From Streptomyces sp. GQFP (lineage in GTDB: Bacteria; Actinomycetota; Actinomycetes; Streptomycetales; Streptomycetaceae), in NCBI RefSeq assembly GCF_021545335.1, contig NZ_CP089312.1, forward strand, positions 7,874,001 to 7,938,000: a DNA stretch of 64,000 nt, read 5' to 3'. Shown one piece after another: positions 42,421 to 49,788 of this stretch. Under the pieces are notes generated by a model. The model had not been told where the DNA came from. It did no database searches and saw nothing but the letters and a program-made list of their open reading frames with translations. The position numbers and the translations under genes are program-made. Within the stretch, counting starts at the first letter, position 1, and the number at the start of each line of letters is the position of its first letter.

Positions 42421-42909
42421 ATGACGGTGCTGGAGACCACAGACCCCACCACGAACCCCCCGGCCGACAACTGTGCGGGCCCGAGGCAGCCGGACCGGCG
42501 CCCGGACGGACAGGACCGCTACACGATCAGCGAGGTCGTCGTCTTCACCGGGCTGACCGCGCACACCCTGCGCTGGTACGAGCGCATCGGGCTGATGCCG
42601 CACATCGACCGTTCCCACACCGGCCAGCGCCGCTACAGCAACCGCGACCTCGACTGGCTCGACCTGGTCGGCAAGCTCCGGCTGACCGGGATGCCGGTCG
42701 CCGACATGGTGCGGTACGCCGAACTGGTGCGCGAGGGCGACCAGACGTACGGCGAACGGTTCGAGCTGCTCGAATCGACCCGCCGGGCCGTCCTGGACCG
42801 CATCGCCGAACTCCAGGACACGCTCGCGGTACTGGACCGGAAGATCAGTTTCTACGCGGAGGCGGACCTCGACGCTGGTCTCGCCCGACAGGTGGAGAGT
42901 GCCCGATGA
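42421..42909 (+). CDS. MerR-family transcriptional regulator
   Basis: 162 residues from ATG 42421. After a Pro-rich start the DNA-binding domain reads YTISEVVVFTGLTAHTLRWYERIGLM (shown in parts: YTISEV, TLRWYE, RRYSNRDLDWL). A coiled-coil dimerisation helix ends the protein (about 115-150). There are no cysteine ligands for metal, and the relatives that control aldo/keto reductases or aldehyde responses seem closest. The stop overlaps the next start as ATGA, so regulator and reductase are made together. Confidence 0.92.
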   Translation: MTVLETTDPTTNPPADNCAGPRQPDRRPDGQDRYTISEVVVFTGLTAHTLRWYERIGLMPHIDRSHTGQRRYSNRDLDWLDLVGKLRLTGMPVADMVRYAELVREGDQTYGERFELLESTRRAVLDRIAELQDTLAVLDRKISFYAEADLDAGLARQVESAR

Positions 42910-43931
42910 CGAACGACGACACTACCAAGCTCACCACCGCCCCGCTCGGCACCGACGGCCCCCAGGTCGGCGTACAGGGCCTCGGCTGCATGGGCATGAG
43001 CATCGCGTACGGCCCCACGGACGCCGACGAGGCCCGGGCCACGCTCGAACGCGCCCTCGAACTGGGCGTGACCCTCTACGACACCGCGGACGCCTACGGC
43101 GACGGCGAGAACGAACGCTTCCTGTCCCCGTTCTTCAACGCCCACCGCGACGAGGTCGTCGTCGCGACGAAGTTCGCCCTGGCGATGCCGGCCGGCGTCA
43201 CGGGCCCCCGGATCATCCGCAACGACCCGGCCTACATCCGCCAGGCGGTCGAGGCCAGCCTCAAGAACCTCGACCTCGACGTCATCGACCTCTACTACAT
43301 GCACCGGCGCGATGTGAACATCCCCATCGAGGAGACCGTCGGCGTGATGGCCGAACTGGTCCGCCAGGGCAAGGTCAAGCAGCTGGGCCTGAGCGAGGTC
43401 ACGGGCGCCGAACTGCGCGCGGCCCAGTCCGTGCACCCGATCGCCGCCGTCCAGTCGGAGTGGTCCCTGTTCAGCCGTGACATCGAGGCATCCGTCGTCC
43501 CGACGGCCCGCGAACTGGACGTCACCCTGGTCCCGTACTCCCCACTGGGCCGAGGCTTCCTGACCGGCTCCTTCACCAACGCCGACCAGGAACTCACAGA
43601 GGGCGACTACCGCCGTACCCAGCCCCGCTTCACGGGCCCCAATGCCACAACGAACGCGGCCCTCCTGACCCCCATCCGAACCGTGGCCGAGTCCCACGGA
43701 GCCTCGGTGGGCCAGATCGCCCTGGCCTGGGTCCAACAACAGTCCACGGTCCACAACCTCCCGGTAATCCCCATCCCGGGCACCCGCAGGAGGACAAGGA
43801 TCGAGGAGAACGCGGCAGCAACACGGATCGTGCTCGGGGAGCAGGACATGGCCCTACTGGACCCGATCGCGGCAAAGGTCGCGGGCACCCGCTACCCGGA
43901 CATGCGCTTCGCGTCAGCAGGCAGGGAGTAG
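42906..43931 (+). CDS. aldo/keto reductase
   Basis: 341 residues, coupled to the MerR gene. It is a TIM-barrel enzyme with the catalytic set Asp/Tyr in DTADAYGDGENE, Lys in TKFAL and His in YYMHRRD. The NADPH-binding part is IPIPGTRRRTRIEENA. It probably reduces reactive aldehydes or ketones. Induction through the MerR protein suggests that such compounds are the signal. Confidence 0.93.
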   Translation: MTNDDTTKLTTAPLGTDGPQVGVQGLGCMGMSIAYGPTDADEARATLERALELGVTLYDTADAYGDGENERFLSPFFNAHRDEVVVATKFALAMPAGVTGPRIIRNDPAYIRQAVEASLKNLDLDVIDLYYMHRRDVNIPIEETVGVMAELVRQGKVKQLGLSEVTGAELRAAQSVHPIAAVQSEWSLFSRDIEASVVPTARELDVTLVPYSPLGRGFLTGSFTNADQELTEGDYRRTQPRFTGPNATTNAALLTPIRTVAESHGASVGQIALAWVQQQSTVHNLPVIPIPGTRRRTRIEENAAATRIVLGEQDMALLDPIAAKVAGTRYPDMRFASAGRE

Positions 43932-43971
43932 ATCCCGGGTTCTCCCCGAGGGGCGGCGAGATCCCCCACCC

Positions 43972-44013
43972 AGGGGCGCGGGGAACTGCGCGACAAGCCA
44001 CAACGAACCCGCA
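43972..44013. repeat. dispersed repeat copy B
   Basis: AGGGGCGCGGGGAACTGCGC followed by GACAAGCCACAACGAACCCGCA. The preceding bases, CGAGATCCCCCACCC, also match the copy inside the phosphoribosyltransferase gene at 60469-60483. It lies in the convergent gap after the aldo/keto reductase gene. Confidence 0.8.
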
Positions 44014-44056
44014 CCCGCACCCGCCAACGCACAGACCCCCCACCCCCCCAGGCGGC

Positions 44057-44950
44057 CTACAACTCCGCCAACAACTCAGCCTTCTTCAACGAGAACTCCT
44101 CATCCGTCACCAAACCGGCCTCGTGCAACTCCCCCAGGTGCCGAATCCGTTCAGCAACATCCCCCGGATCACGCCGCCCGGAACTCACCTGAACCGCCCC
44201 CGCCCCACCCGCGGAGCGAACCCCCGCCAACACGGCCGCCGCAAACGGCAACGACTCATGCACAGGCCCGTACCCCAGCCCGAACACCACCGACGCGGGA
44301 TCCTGATCGACGGCCGGCGCGACAGCCGACCCGTCCCGTCGAAGCAGTCGCAGATATCCCTCGAACACCTCGGGCGACCGCCACTCCACGCCCATCAGGT
44401 CGGCGACCGGAAACGTCTGGTCGCCGGCCTTCCACTTCGCCGACGACGCGCCCGTCCAGAACCACCGGAACGACACCGCGCGCCCGTCGAAGGACGCCTT
44501 CGCGTCGTACGCCTTGAACGCCCGCGGCACCTCGGGCGCGGCCACCAGGAACCTTTCAGCAGGTTCCTTGTCCGCACCGCCGATCTCGCCCACCCGGGCC
44601 CGCAGTTCGTCCGCGTAGTACTCGGCGAGTGTCTCCCGCTCGGCCGGCAGCACCAGCCGGTACGGGTCGCAGCCCTCCTTCAGCTGGCCGTCGGCCGCCT
44701 CCATCAACGGGTCGGCGCCCGGCCGGGGCTCGGCGCGCAGAACCACCGTTCCGCGCTTGCCCGGGGTCAGCGTGACACCCGCGATCGCTTCCAGCGGGAT
44801 ACGGCGTTCGCCGAGCGCCTGAAACAGCTTCGGCGTGCGGATTCCCCGTTCGAAGCGGATGAGCACGGAGTCGGACTCGAACTCCCAGGCGGCATGAAAT
44901 CCGGCCAGTACGTCACCCATGCGGCTCATCGTATGCGGCAAGAGCTTCAT
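44057..44950 (-). CDS. DUF4429 protein with C-terminal SHOCT helix pair
   Basis: 297 residues from ATG 44950, chosen for its GGGGAGGGGACT site. ATG 44920 (MGDVLAGFHAAWEFES) is the conventional family start and remains possible. Two DUF4429 repeats occupy about residues 20-150 and 155-240. The final 34 residues are a SHOCT motif with GLVTDEEFSLKKAELLAEL. SHOCT segments occur in many bacterial membrane-linked or oligomeric proteins, and the function of this family is unknown. Confidence 0.87.
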   Translation of the reverse strand: MKLLPHTMSRMGDVLAGFHAAWEFESDSVLIRFERGIRTPKLFQALGERRIPLEAIAGVTLTPGKRGTVVLRAEPRPGADPLMEAADGQLKEGCDPYRLVLPAERETLAEYYADELRARVGEIGGADKEPAERFLVAAPEVPRAFKAYDAKASFDGRAVSFRWFWTGASSAKWKAGDQTFPVADLMGVEWRSPEVFEGYLRLLRRDGSAVAPAVDQDPASVVFGLGYGPVHESLPFAAAVLAGVRSAGGAGAVQVSSGRRDPGDVAERIRHLGELHEAGLVTDEEFSLKKAELLAEL

Positions 44951-44987
44951 AGTCCCCTCCCCGGGCACACCGTGATTTCTGCGTCTT

Positions 44988-46232
44988 CTACGCGCGTCCG
45001 GCCGTCGCCCCGTCGGACAAACCCTTCAGACACACGTCATCCTTGCGGTCCTGCTGATCGTGCTGATCCCGCTGAGCGCACCGCACGGCGCCGAAAGCGC
45101 CGACGCCGATCTCGGCGAAATTGTGCAGACTCTCCGTACCCGGCTCGAAATAGCCGCCGTGTCCCTTCGCGCCACGCGCGGACAGCACCCGCGAGCCGAA
45201 TCCCGACGACACCGGGTCGGCGCCGTGCCCGAGGCCGCCGACCTCCAGATACGGCACGTCCTGGATCCAGTCGTCGGCGTCCCGCATCGCCCACACCCGG
45301 GCCGAGGTGTGCAGCTGAGCCGCGTTCTCGACCCGCATACCGGGGCTGCCGGCCACCGCGATGTCGGTCACCCGGCTCGGCAGCGCGTGCGCGGCGACCC
45401 CGCAGACCACCGAGCCGTAGCTGTGGCAGTACAGCGCGACCGGCGCCCGGCCGGGCAGTCCGCGCACCAGCGCGTTCAGTCGCAGCGCACCGGAGTTGGC
45501 GCGCATCGCCGTCGCCGCGTCCATGCCGAGCCCGTTGGGCGCGGTGTAGTCGGCCCAGGCGATCACGGCCGTACGGGTCGTGGGGCTCGCCTCCCACTCC
45601 GCGCGGTACAGCGCCTCCGCCATGCCGACGGGCGCCGAGTACCTGCGGTTGGTGCGCTGGAAGGTGAGGAGGTCGGTGTCGACACCGGGGACCACGACCG
45701 AGACGCGCTGTGCCTTGCCGAGGTCGCCGAACACCTCGGCGACCCGGCCGTTGCCCTCGGGGTCGAAGGCCAGGATCTGGCGGCCCTTCGCCAGCAGATC
45801 GTCGTAGCGGTGCATCCGGCGCCCCGCCTCGTGCTGGCCGACGGCCGAGAGCCGGTTGTCGTGCATGCGCACACGCTCCGTCTCGCGGGCCGTGTGCAGC
45901 GCGATGCGGTTGGCGCGGTAGCGCAGTTCGACGGGTGCGCCGTTCATGTTGCCGACCGCCAGCGGATAGCGGCGCACGAGCCGGTCGCGCTGTTGGGTGG
46001 TGAGCGAGGCGAAGAACCGGGCCAGCCGGCCGGGTGTCCCGTCCGGGTCGGGCAGCGCGTGGCCGCCGATCCGTCCGTCCTCCCACGCGGAGAGCGACGC
46101 CTGGAGCGGCGAGGGCGTGCGGTGGCTGCGGACCGCGGTCCAGCCGGTCGTCGCGAGCATCACGAAGACCACGGCCAGCGCGAGCAGTGCGCGCCAGACG
46201 TTCAGTTGCGGGGAGGTGTCGAAGGAAGTCAC
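44988..46232 (-). CDS. DUF1023-type alpha/beta hydrolase, membrane-anchored
   Basis: 414 residues from GTG 46232. One N-terminal membrane segment (about 13-34). The nucleophile motif is CHSYGS near residue 280, in the form G/C-H-S-Y-G typical of DUF1023 hydrolases, with preceding VVVPGVDTDL and AWADYTAPNGLG. The catalytic domain is expected outside the membrane. The natural substrate is unknown. The adjacent DUF4429 gene is 37 bp downstream on the same strand. Confidence 0.85.
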   Translation of the reverse strand: MTSFDTSPQLNVWRALLALAVVFVMLATTGWTAVRSHRTPSPLQASLSAWEDGRIGGHALPDPDGTPGRLARFFASLTTQQRDRLVRRYPLAVGNMNGAPVELRYRANRIALHTARETERVRMHDNRLSAVGQHEAGRRMHRYDDLLAKGRQILAFDPEGNGRVAEVFGDLGKAQRVSVVVPGVDTDLLTFQRTNRRYSAPVGMAEALYRAEWEASPTTRTAVIAWADYTAPNGLGMDAATAMRANSGALRLNALVRGLPGRAPVALYCHSYGSVVCGVAAHALPSRVTDIAVAGSPGMRVENAAQLHTSARVWAMRDADDWIQDVPYLEVGGLGHGADPVSSGFGSRVLSARGAKGHGGYFEPGTESLHNFAEIGVGAFGAVRCAQRDQHDQQDRKDDVCLKGLSDGATAGRA

Positions 46233-46344
46233 TGAAAGGACACACTAGGAGAACGAGAGGGTCTCGCGTTAACCGAGTGACGGGGATCACGTTTCGATAA
46301 CCCTCGGCGGGTATGGCGCTGCGCACACGCTTCCGTACGGGGTG

Positions 46345-46977
46345 TCACGACCCGTCCGTGCGCCAGTTCCCCGCCAGTGCCGGACCCATCGCGTCGAGGT
46401 AGGTGCTGGTCAGCTCGCGCATCGCCGCCACGCTCATGTCCGAGCCCGCGCCCCACCGCCGTTCCGTCAGCCGCATCAGCCCGCTGAACAGAGCCGTGAC
46501 GACCCGCGGCCGGAGATCGTCGTCCACGTCGACACCCTCGCGCTCGGCGACCACCCGCGCCACCGCCTCCTCCGTCTCGGCGGAGCGGCGCAGGTGCGCG
46601 GCGAGCAGCACCGGCGTCGACTCGATCACGTAGTACATGCGCATCTGCAACTCCGCCGGTACGACGGACTCCACGGCCTCGTTGATGGTGTGCCAGCCCT
46701 CCAGCACGGCCTGCCGCAGAGCCTCCAACGGGGCCTCGTGCGGCGGGCGTTCGCGCACCGCCCGGATGAAGTGCGCCTCCGCGATGCGGTGCACGGCGAA
46801 GGCGGCGTCCTCCTTGCCGGCGAAGTAGCGGAAGAAGGTGCGCTGCGAGACCTCGACGGCCTCGGCGATCTCGTCGACGGTCGTGTGCTCGTACCCCTTG
46901 CTGGTGAACAGGACGAGGGCGGCGCGCACCAGCGCGTCCCGGGTGCGCTGTTTCTTGAGCTCGCGCAGTGCGCTCAT
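46345..46977 (-). CDS. TetR-family repressor, probably of the adjacent efflux pump
   Basis: 210 residues. The N-terminal helix-turn-helix is standard: TTVDEIAEAVEVSQRTFFRYF (read as TTVDEIAEA and QRTFFRYFAGKED). The C-terminal ligand domain is Arg/Glu-rich. It is divergent from the MFS gene with 100 bp between them. The gap contains several TGTCA units (47014-47064) but no perfect palindrome I could find. Confidence 0.92.
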   Translation of the reverse strand: MSALRELKKQRTRDALVRAALVLFTSKGYEHTTVDEIAEAVEVSQRTFFRYFAGKEDAAFAVHRIAEAHFIRAVRERPPHEAPLEALRQAVLEGWHTINEAVESVVPAELQMRMYYVIESTPVLLAAHLRRSAETEEAVARVVAEREGVDVDDDLRPRVVTALFSGLMRLTERRWGAGSDMSVAAMRELTSTYLDAMGPALAGNWRTDGS

Positions 46978-47077
46978 GGTGATCAGGCCTCTTCGTTCTT
47001 ATCGGGGAACGACGTGTCAGTTACCGACTTGTGAACTCGTTTGTCAATTGTCAGTGGCTGTCATTAGCCTCGATCGC

Positions 47078-48724
47078 ATGACTAGTCAGACCACCATCGA
47101 GACGACCGGTCCGGGGGACAAGGCACCTGTCGCGCCCTCGGATCCCACGCCTGCCAAGGGGCTGCGCGGCCATCCGTGGCTGACCCTGATATCCGTGGCC
47201 GTCGGGGTCATGATGGTGGCCCTCGACGGCACCATCGTGGCGATCGCCAACCCGGCCATCCAGAAGGACCTGGGCGCGAGTTTCGCGGACGTCCAGTGGA
47301 TCACCAACGGCTACTTCCTCGCGCTCGCGGTCACGCTGATCACCGCGGGCAAGCTCGGCGACCGCTTCGGGCACCGGCAGACCTTCCTCATCGGCATCGT
47401 CGGCTTCGCCGCCGCGTCGGCGGCCATCGGGCTGTCCAGCAGTATCGCCCTGGTGGTCGTCTTCCGGGTGTTCCAGGGGCTGTTCGGCGCGCTGCTGATG
47501 CCGGCCGCGCTCGGTCTGCTGCGGGCCACGTTCCCCGCCGAGAAGCTGAACATGGCCATCGGCATCTGGGGCATGGTCATCGGCGCCTCCACCGCGGGCG
47601 GCCCGATCCTCGGCGGACTGCTCGTCGAGCACGTCAGCTGGCAGTCCGTGTTCTTCATCAACGTGCCGGTGGGCATCCTGGCCCTCGTCATCGGCCTGGT
47701 GATCCTGGTCGACCACCGCGCGGCCCTCGGGCGGAGCCCGATAGACGGACACAGCGCTGCGCGCTCCTTCGACGTCCTTGGTATCGCCCTGCTCTCCGGT
47801 GCGATGTTCTGCCTGGTGTGGGCGCTCATCAAGGCCCCGGAGTGGGGCTGGGGCGACGGCAAGACGTGGCTGTTCCTGGTCGCCTCGGTGGTGGGCTTCG
47901 GGCTCTTCGCCTTCTGGGAGCAGAGGGTCAAGGAGCCGCTGATCCCGCTCGGCCTGTTCCGCTCGGTCCCGCTGTCGGCGGGTGTGGTGCTGATGGTCCT
48001 CATGGCCATCGCCTTCATGGGCGGCCTCTTCTTCGTCACCTTCTACCTGCAGAACGTGCACGGTATGAGCCCGATCGACGCGGGCCTGCATCTGCTCCCG
48101 CTCACCGGGATGATGATCGTCGGCTCGCCCCTGGCCGGCGTCATGATCAGCAAGACCGGCCCGCGCATCCCGCTCGCGGGCGGTATGGCGTGCGTCGCGA
48201 TCGCCATGTTCGGCATGTCCACGCTGGAGACGGACACCGGCAGCGGCGTCATGTCGCTCTGGTTCGCCATGCTCGGCCTCGGCCTCGCCCCGGTCATGGT
48301 CGGCGCGACGGAGGTCATCGTCGGCAACGCCCCGATGGAGCTGTCCGGTGTCGCCGGCGGCCTCCAGCAGGCGGCGATGCAGATCGGCGGCAGCCTCGGT
48401 ACGGCGGTGCTCGGCGCGGTCATGGCCTCCAAGGTCGACAACGACCTCGCGGGCAACTGGACGGCCGCGGGCCTCCCGGAACTCACCCCCGAACAGCAGG
48501 CGCAGGCCTCGGAGGCGGTCCAGGTCGGCGTGCCCCCGGTGGCACCGGGCACTCCGGAGACGGTCGCCGCCCAGATCGCGAAGGTCGCCCACGACACGTT
48601 CATCTCCGGCATGAGCCTGGCCTGTCTGGTCGCGGCCGGCGTGGGAGTGGTGGCGGTACTGGTCGCCCTCCTGACGAAGCGCGGCGAGAACGCGGAGGCG
48701 GGCGCGGGCGCGGCGCACATCTGA
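47078..48724 (+). CDS. DHA2-family (14-segment) MFS drug efflux transporter
   Basis: 548 residues from ATG 47078. The frame further upstream overlaps the repressor gene and is rejected. About 14 hydrophobic segments are visible. Motif A is GKLGDRFGHRQTF near residues 85-97, motif B RVFQGLFGALLMPAALG, motif C GPILGGLL, and motif D LDGTIVAIANPAIQ at the start. It exports hydrophobic drugs or metabolites using the proton gradient. Repression by the divergent TetR protein is likely. Confidence 0.94.
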   Translation: MTSQTTIETTGPGDKAPVAPSDPTPAKGLRGHPWLTLISVAVGVMMVALDGTIVAIANPAIQKDLGASFADVQWITNGYFLALAVTLITAGKLGDRFGHRQTFLIGIVGFAAASAAIGLSSSIALVVVFRVFQGLFGALLMPAALGLLRATFPAEKLNMAIGIWGMVIGASTAGGPILGGLLVEHVSWQSVFFINVPVGILALVIGLVILVDHRAALGRSPIDGHSAARSFDVLGIALLSGAMFCLVWALIKAPEWGWGDGKTWLFLVASVVGFGLFAFWEQRVKEPLIPLGLFRSVPLSAGVVLMVLMAIAFMGGLFFVTFYLQNVHGMSPIDAGLHLLPLTGMMIVGSPLAGVMISKTGPRIPLAGGMACVAIAMFGMSTLETDTGSGVMSLWFAMLGLGLAPVMVGATEVIVGNAPMELSGVAGGLQQAAMQIGGSLGTAVLGAVMASKVDNDLAGNWTAAGLPELTPEQQAQASEAVQVGVPPVAPGTPETVAAQIAKVAHDTFISGMSLACLVAAGVGVVAVLVALLTKRGENAEAGAGAAHI

Positions 48725-48844
48725 GGGCACATCTGAAGCGCATATTTCGCGCATATATCTATGACCTGCGCCGGGGAATTCCCCTATCCGAGTGACTCCC
48801 CTAAAGATTCCTCCCCTTCGGTACTCGGGGCAGGTCACAGTTAG

Positions 48845-49672
48845 TCAAGTCCTCCGCACGGCATGGTCCGTAAGACATGTACGACACGGAGGACCGCCGG
48901 GCCGCGGCGCGCTGCCGGAGGGGGACAGCGCGCCGACGGGCCCGTCGGACAGGGCGGCCACCTCGGCCCGTAGCGCCCGTACTTCCTCCGTCAGCGCCGC
49001 GATCGCGGCCGTCTGGCGCCGTTCCTCCACGTCGTCCATCTCGAACCGGGAGATGAACCACGCGGCGATGTTCGCGGTGACCAGACCGAGCAGCGCGATC
49101 CCGGACAGCATCAGCCCGACCGCGAGGACGCGGCCCACTCCGGTCGTCGGCGCGTGGTCCCCGTACCCCACGGTCGTCATCGTCGTGAACGACCACCACA
49201 GGGCGTCGCCCAGCGTTCGGATGTTCCCGTCCGGCGACTCGCGCTCGACCGACAGCACGGCCAGCGAGCCGAACATCAGCAGCCCCACCACGGCCCCGCC
49301 GACATACGTCGTCAGCCGCACCTGGGACGCCATCTGGGCCCGCCGGCCCACCAGCAGCAGCGTGGATATGACCCGCAGCAGCCTCAGCGGCTGGATCAGC
49401 GGCAGCAGCACGGCGAACAGGTCCAGCCAGTGCCGGCGTACGTACTCCCGCCGCTGTTCGGCGAGAGAGACCCGCACGAGGTAGTCGACCGCGAAGGCAC
49501 CCCACACCCCCCACTCCACAACCGTGCAGGCGACCGACACGGTCCGCCCGGCGGGACTGTGCACGATCGGCACGGCATAGGCAACGGCGAACACGACAGC
49601 AAGCACCATCAGAGGCCGCTGAGTCCGCCCCTCCCAACGAGCCTGCGCAGACGCTTCCTTCATGCTGCGCAT
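48845..49672 (-). CDS. voltage-gated-type potassium channel
   Basis: 275 residues, with start ATG 49672 (ATG 49663 is an alternative; neither has a clear ribosome site). Six membrane segments: an S4-like stretch RLLRVISTLLLVGRR at about 97-111 with spaced arginines, then the pore with selectivity filter TVGYGD (167-172) and S6. A coiled-coil of about 35 residues (218-242) follows and may tetramerise the channel. It controls potassium flux or membrane potential. The tail is Pro/Gly-rich. Confidence 0.9.
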   Translation of the reverse strand: MRSMKEASAQARWEGRTQRPLMVLAVVFAVAYAVPIVHSPAGRTVSVACTVVEWGVWGAFAVDYLVRVSLAEQRREYVRRHWLDLFAVLLPLIQPLRLLRVISTLLLVGRRAQMASQVRLTTYVGGAVVGLLMFGSLAVLSVERESPDGNIRTLGDALWWSFTTMTTVGYGDHAPTTGVGRVLAVGLMLSGIALLGLVTANIAAWFISRFEMDDVEERRQTAAIAALTEEVRALRAEVAALSDGPVGALSPSGSAPRPGGPPCRTCLTDHAVRRT

Positions 49673-49734
49673 ATTAAGGGCCCGAAAGCGACACAGAAGC
49701 GCCCCTGGAGGAAGCCCCGAAGGGGCACCCCTCC

Positions 49735-49777
49735 AGGGGCGCGGGGAACTGCGCGACCAGCCACAACGAACCGGCAG
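49735..49777. repeat. dispersed repeat copy C
   Basis: AGGGGCGCGGGGAACTGCGC then GACCAGCCACAACGAACCGGCAG, directly before the aceE stop. A preceding GCCCCTGGAGG and CCCTCCAGGGGC (about 49701-49740) can form a hairpin, so the unit may also end aceE or the channel transcript. Confidence 0.8.
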
Positions 49778-49788
49778 TCGAAGTACGA

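Noticed and set aside
46978..47077. TetR operator in the gap before the efflux gene
   Set aside because: Several TGTCA units occur but only as direct or scattered copies. I could not find a convincing inverted repeat, so no site is annotated.
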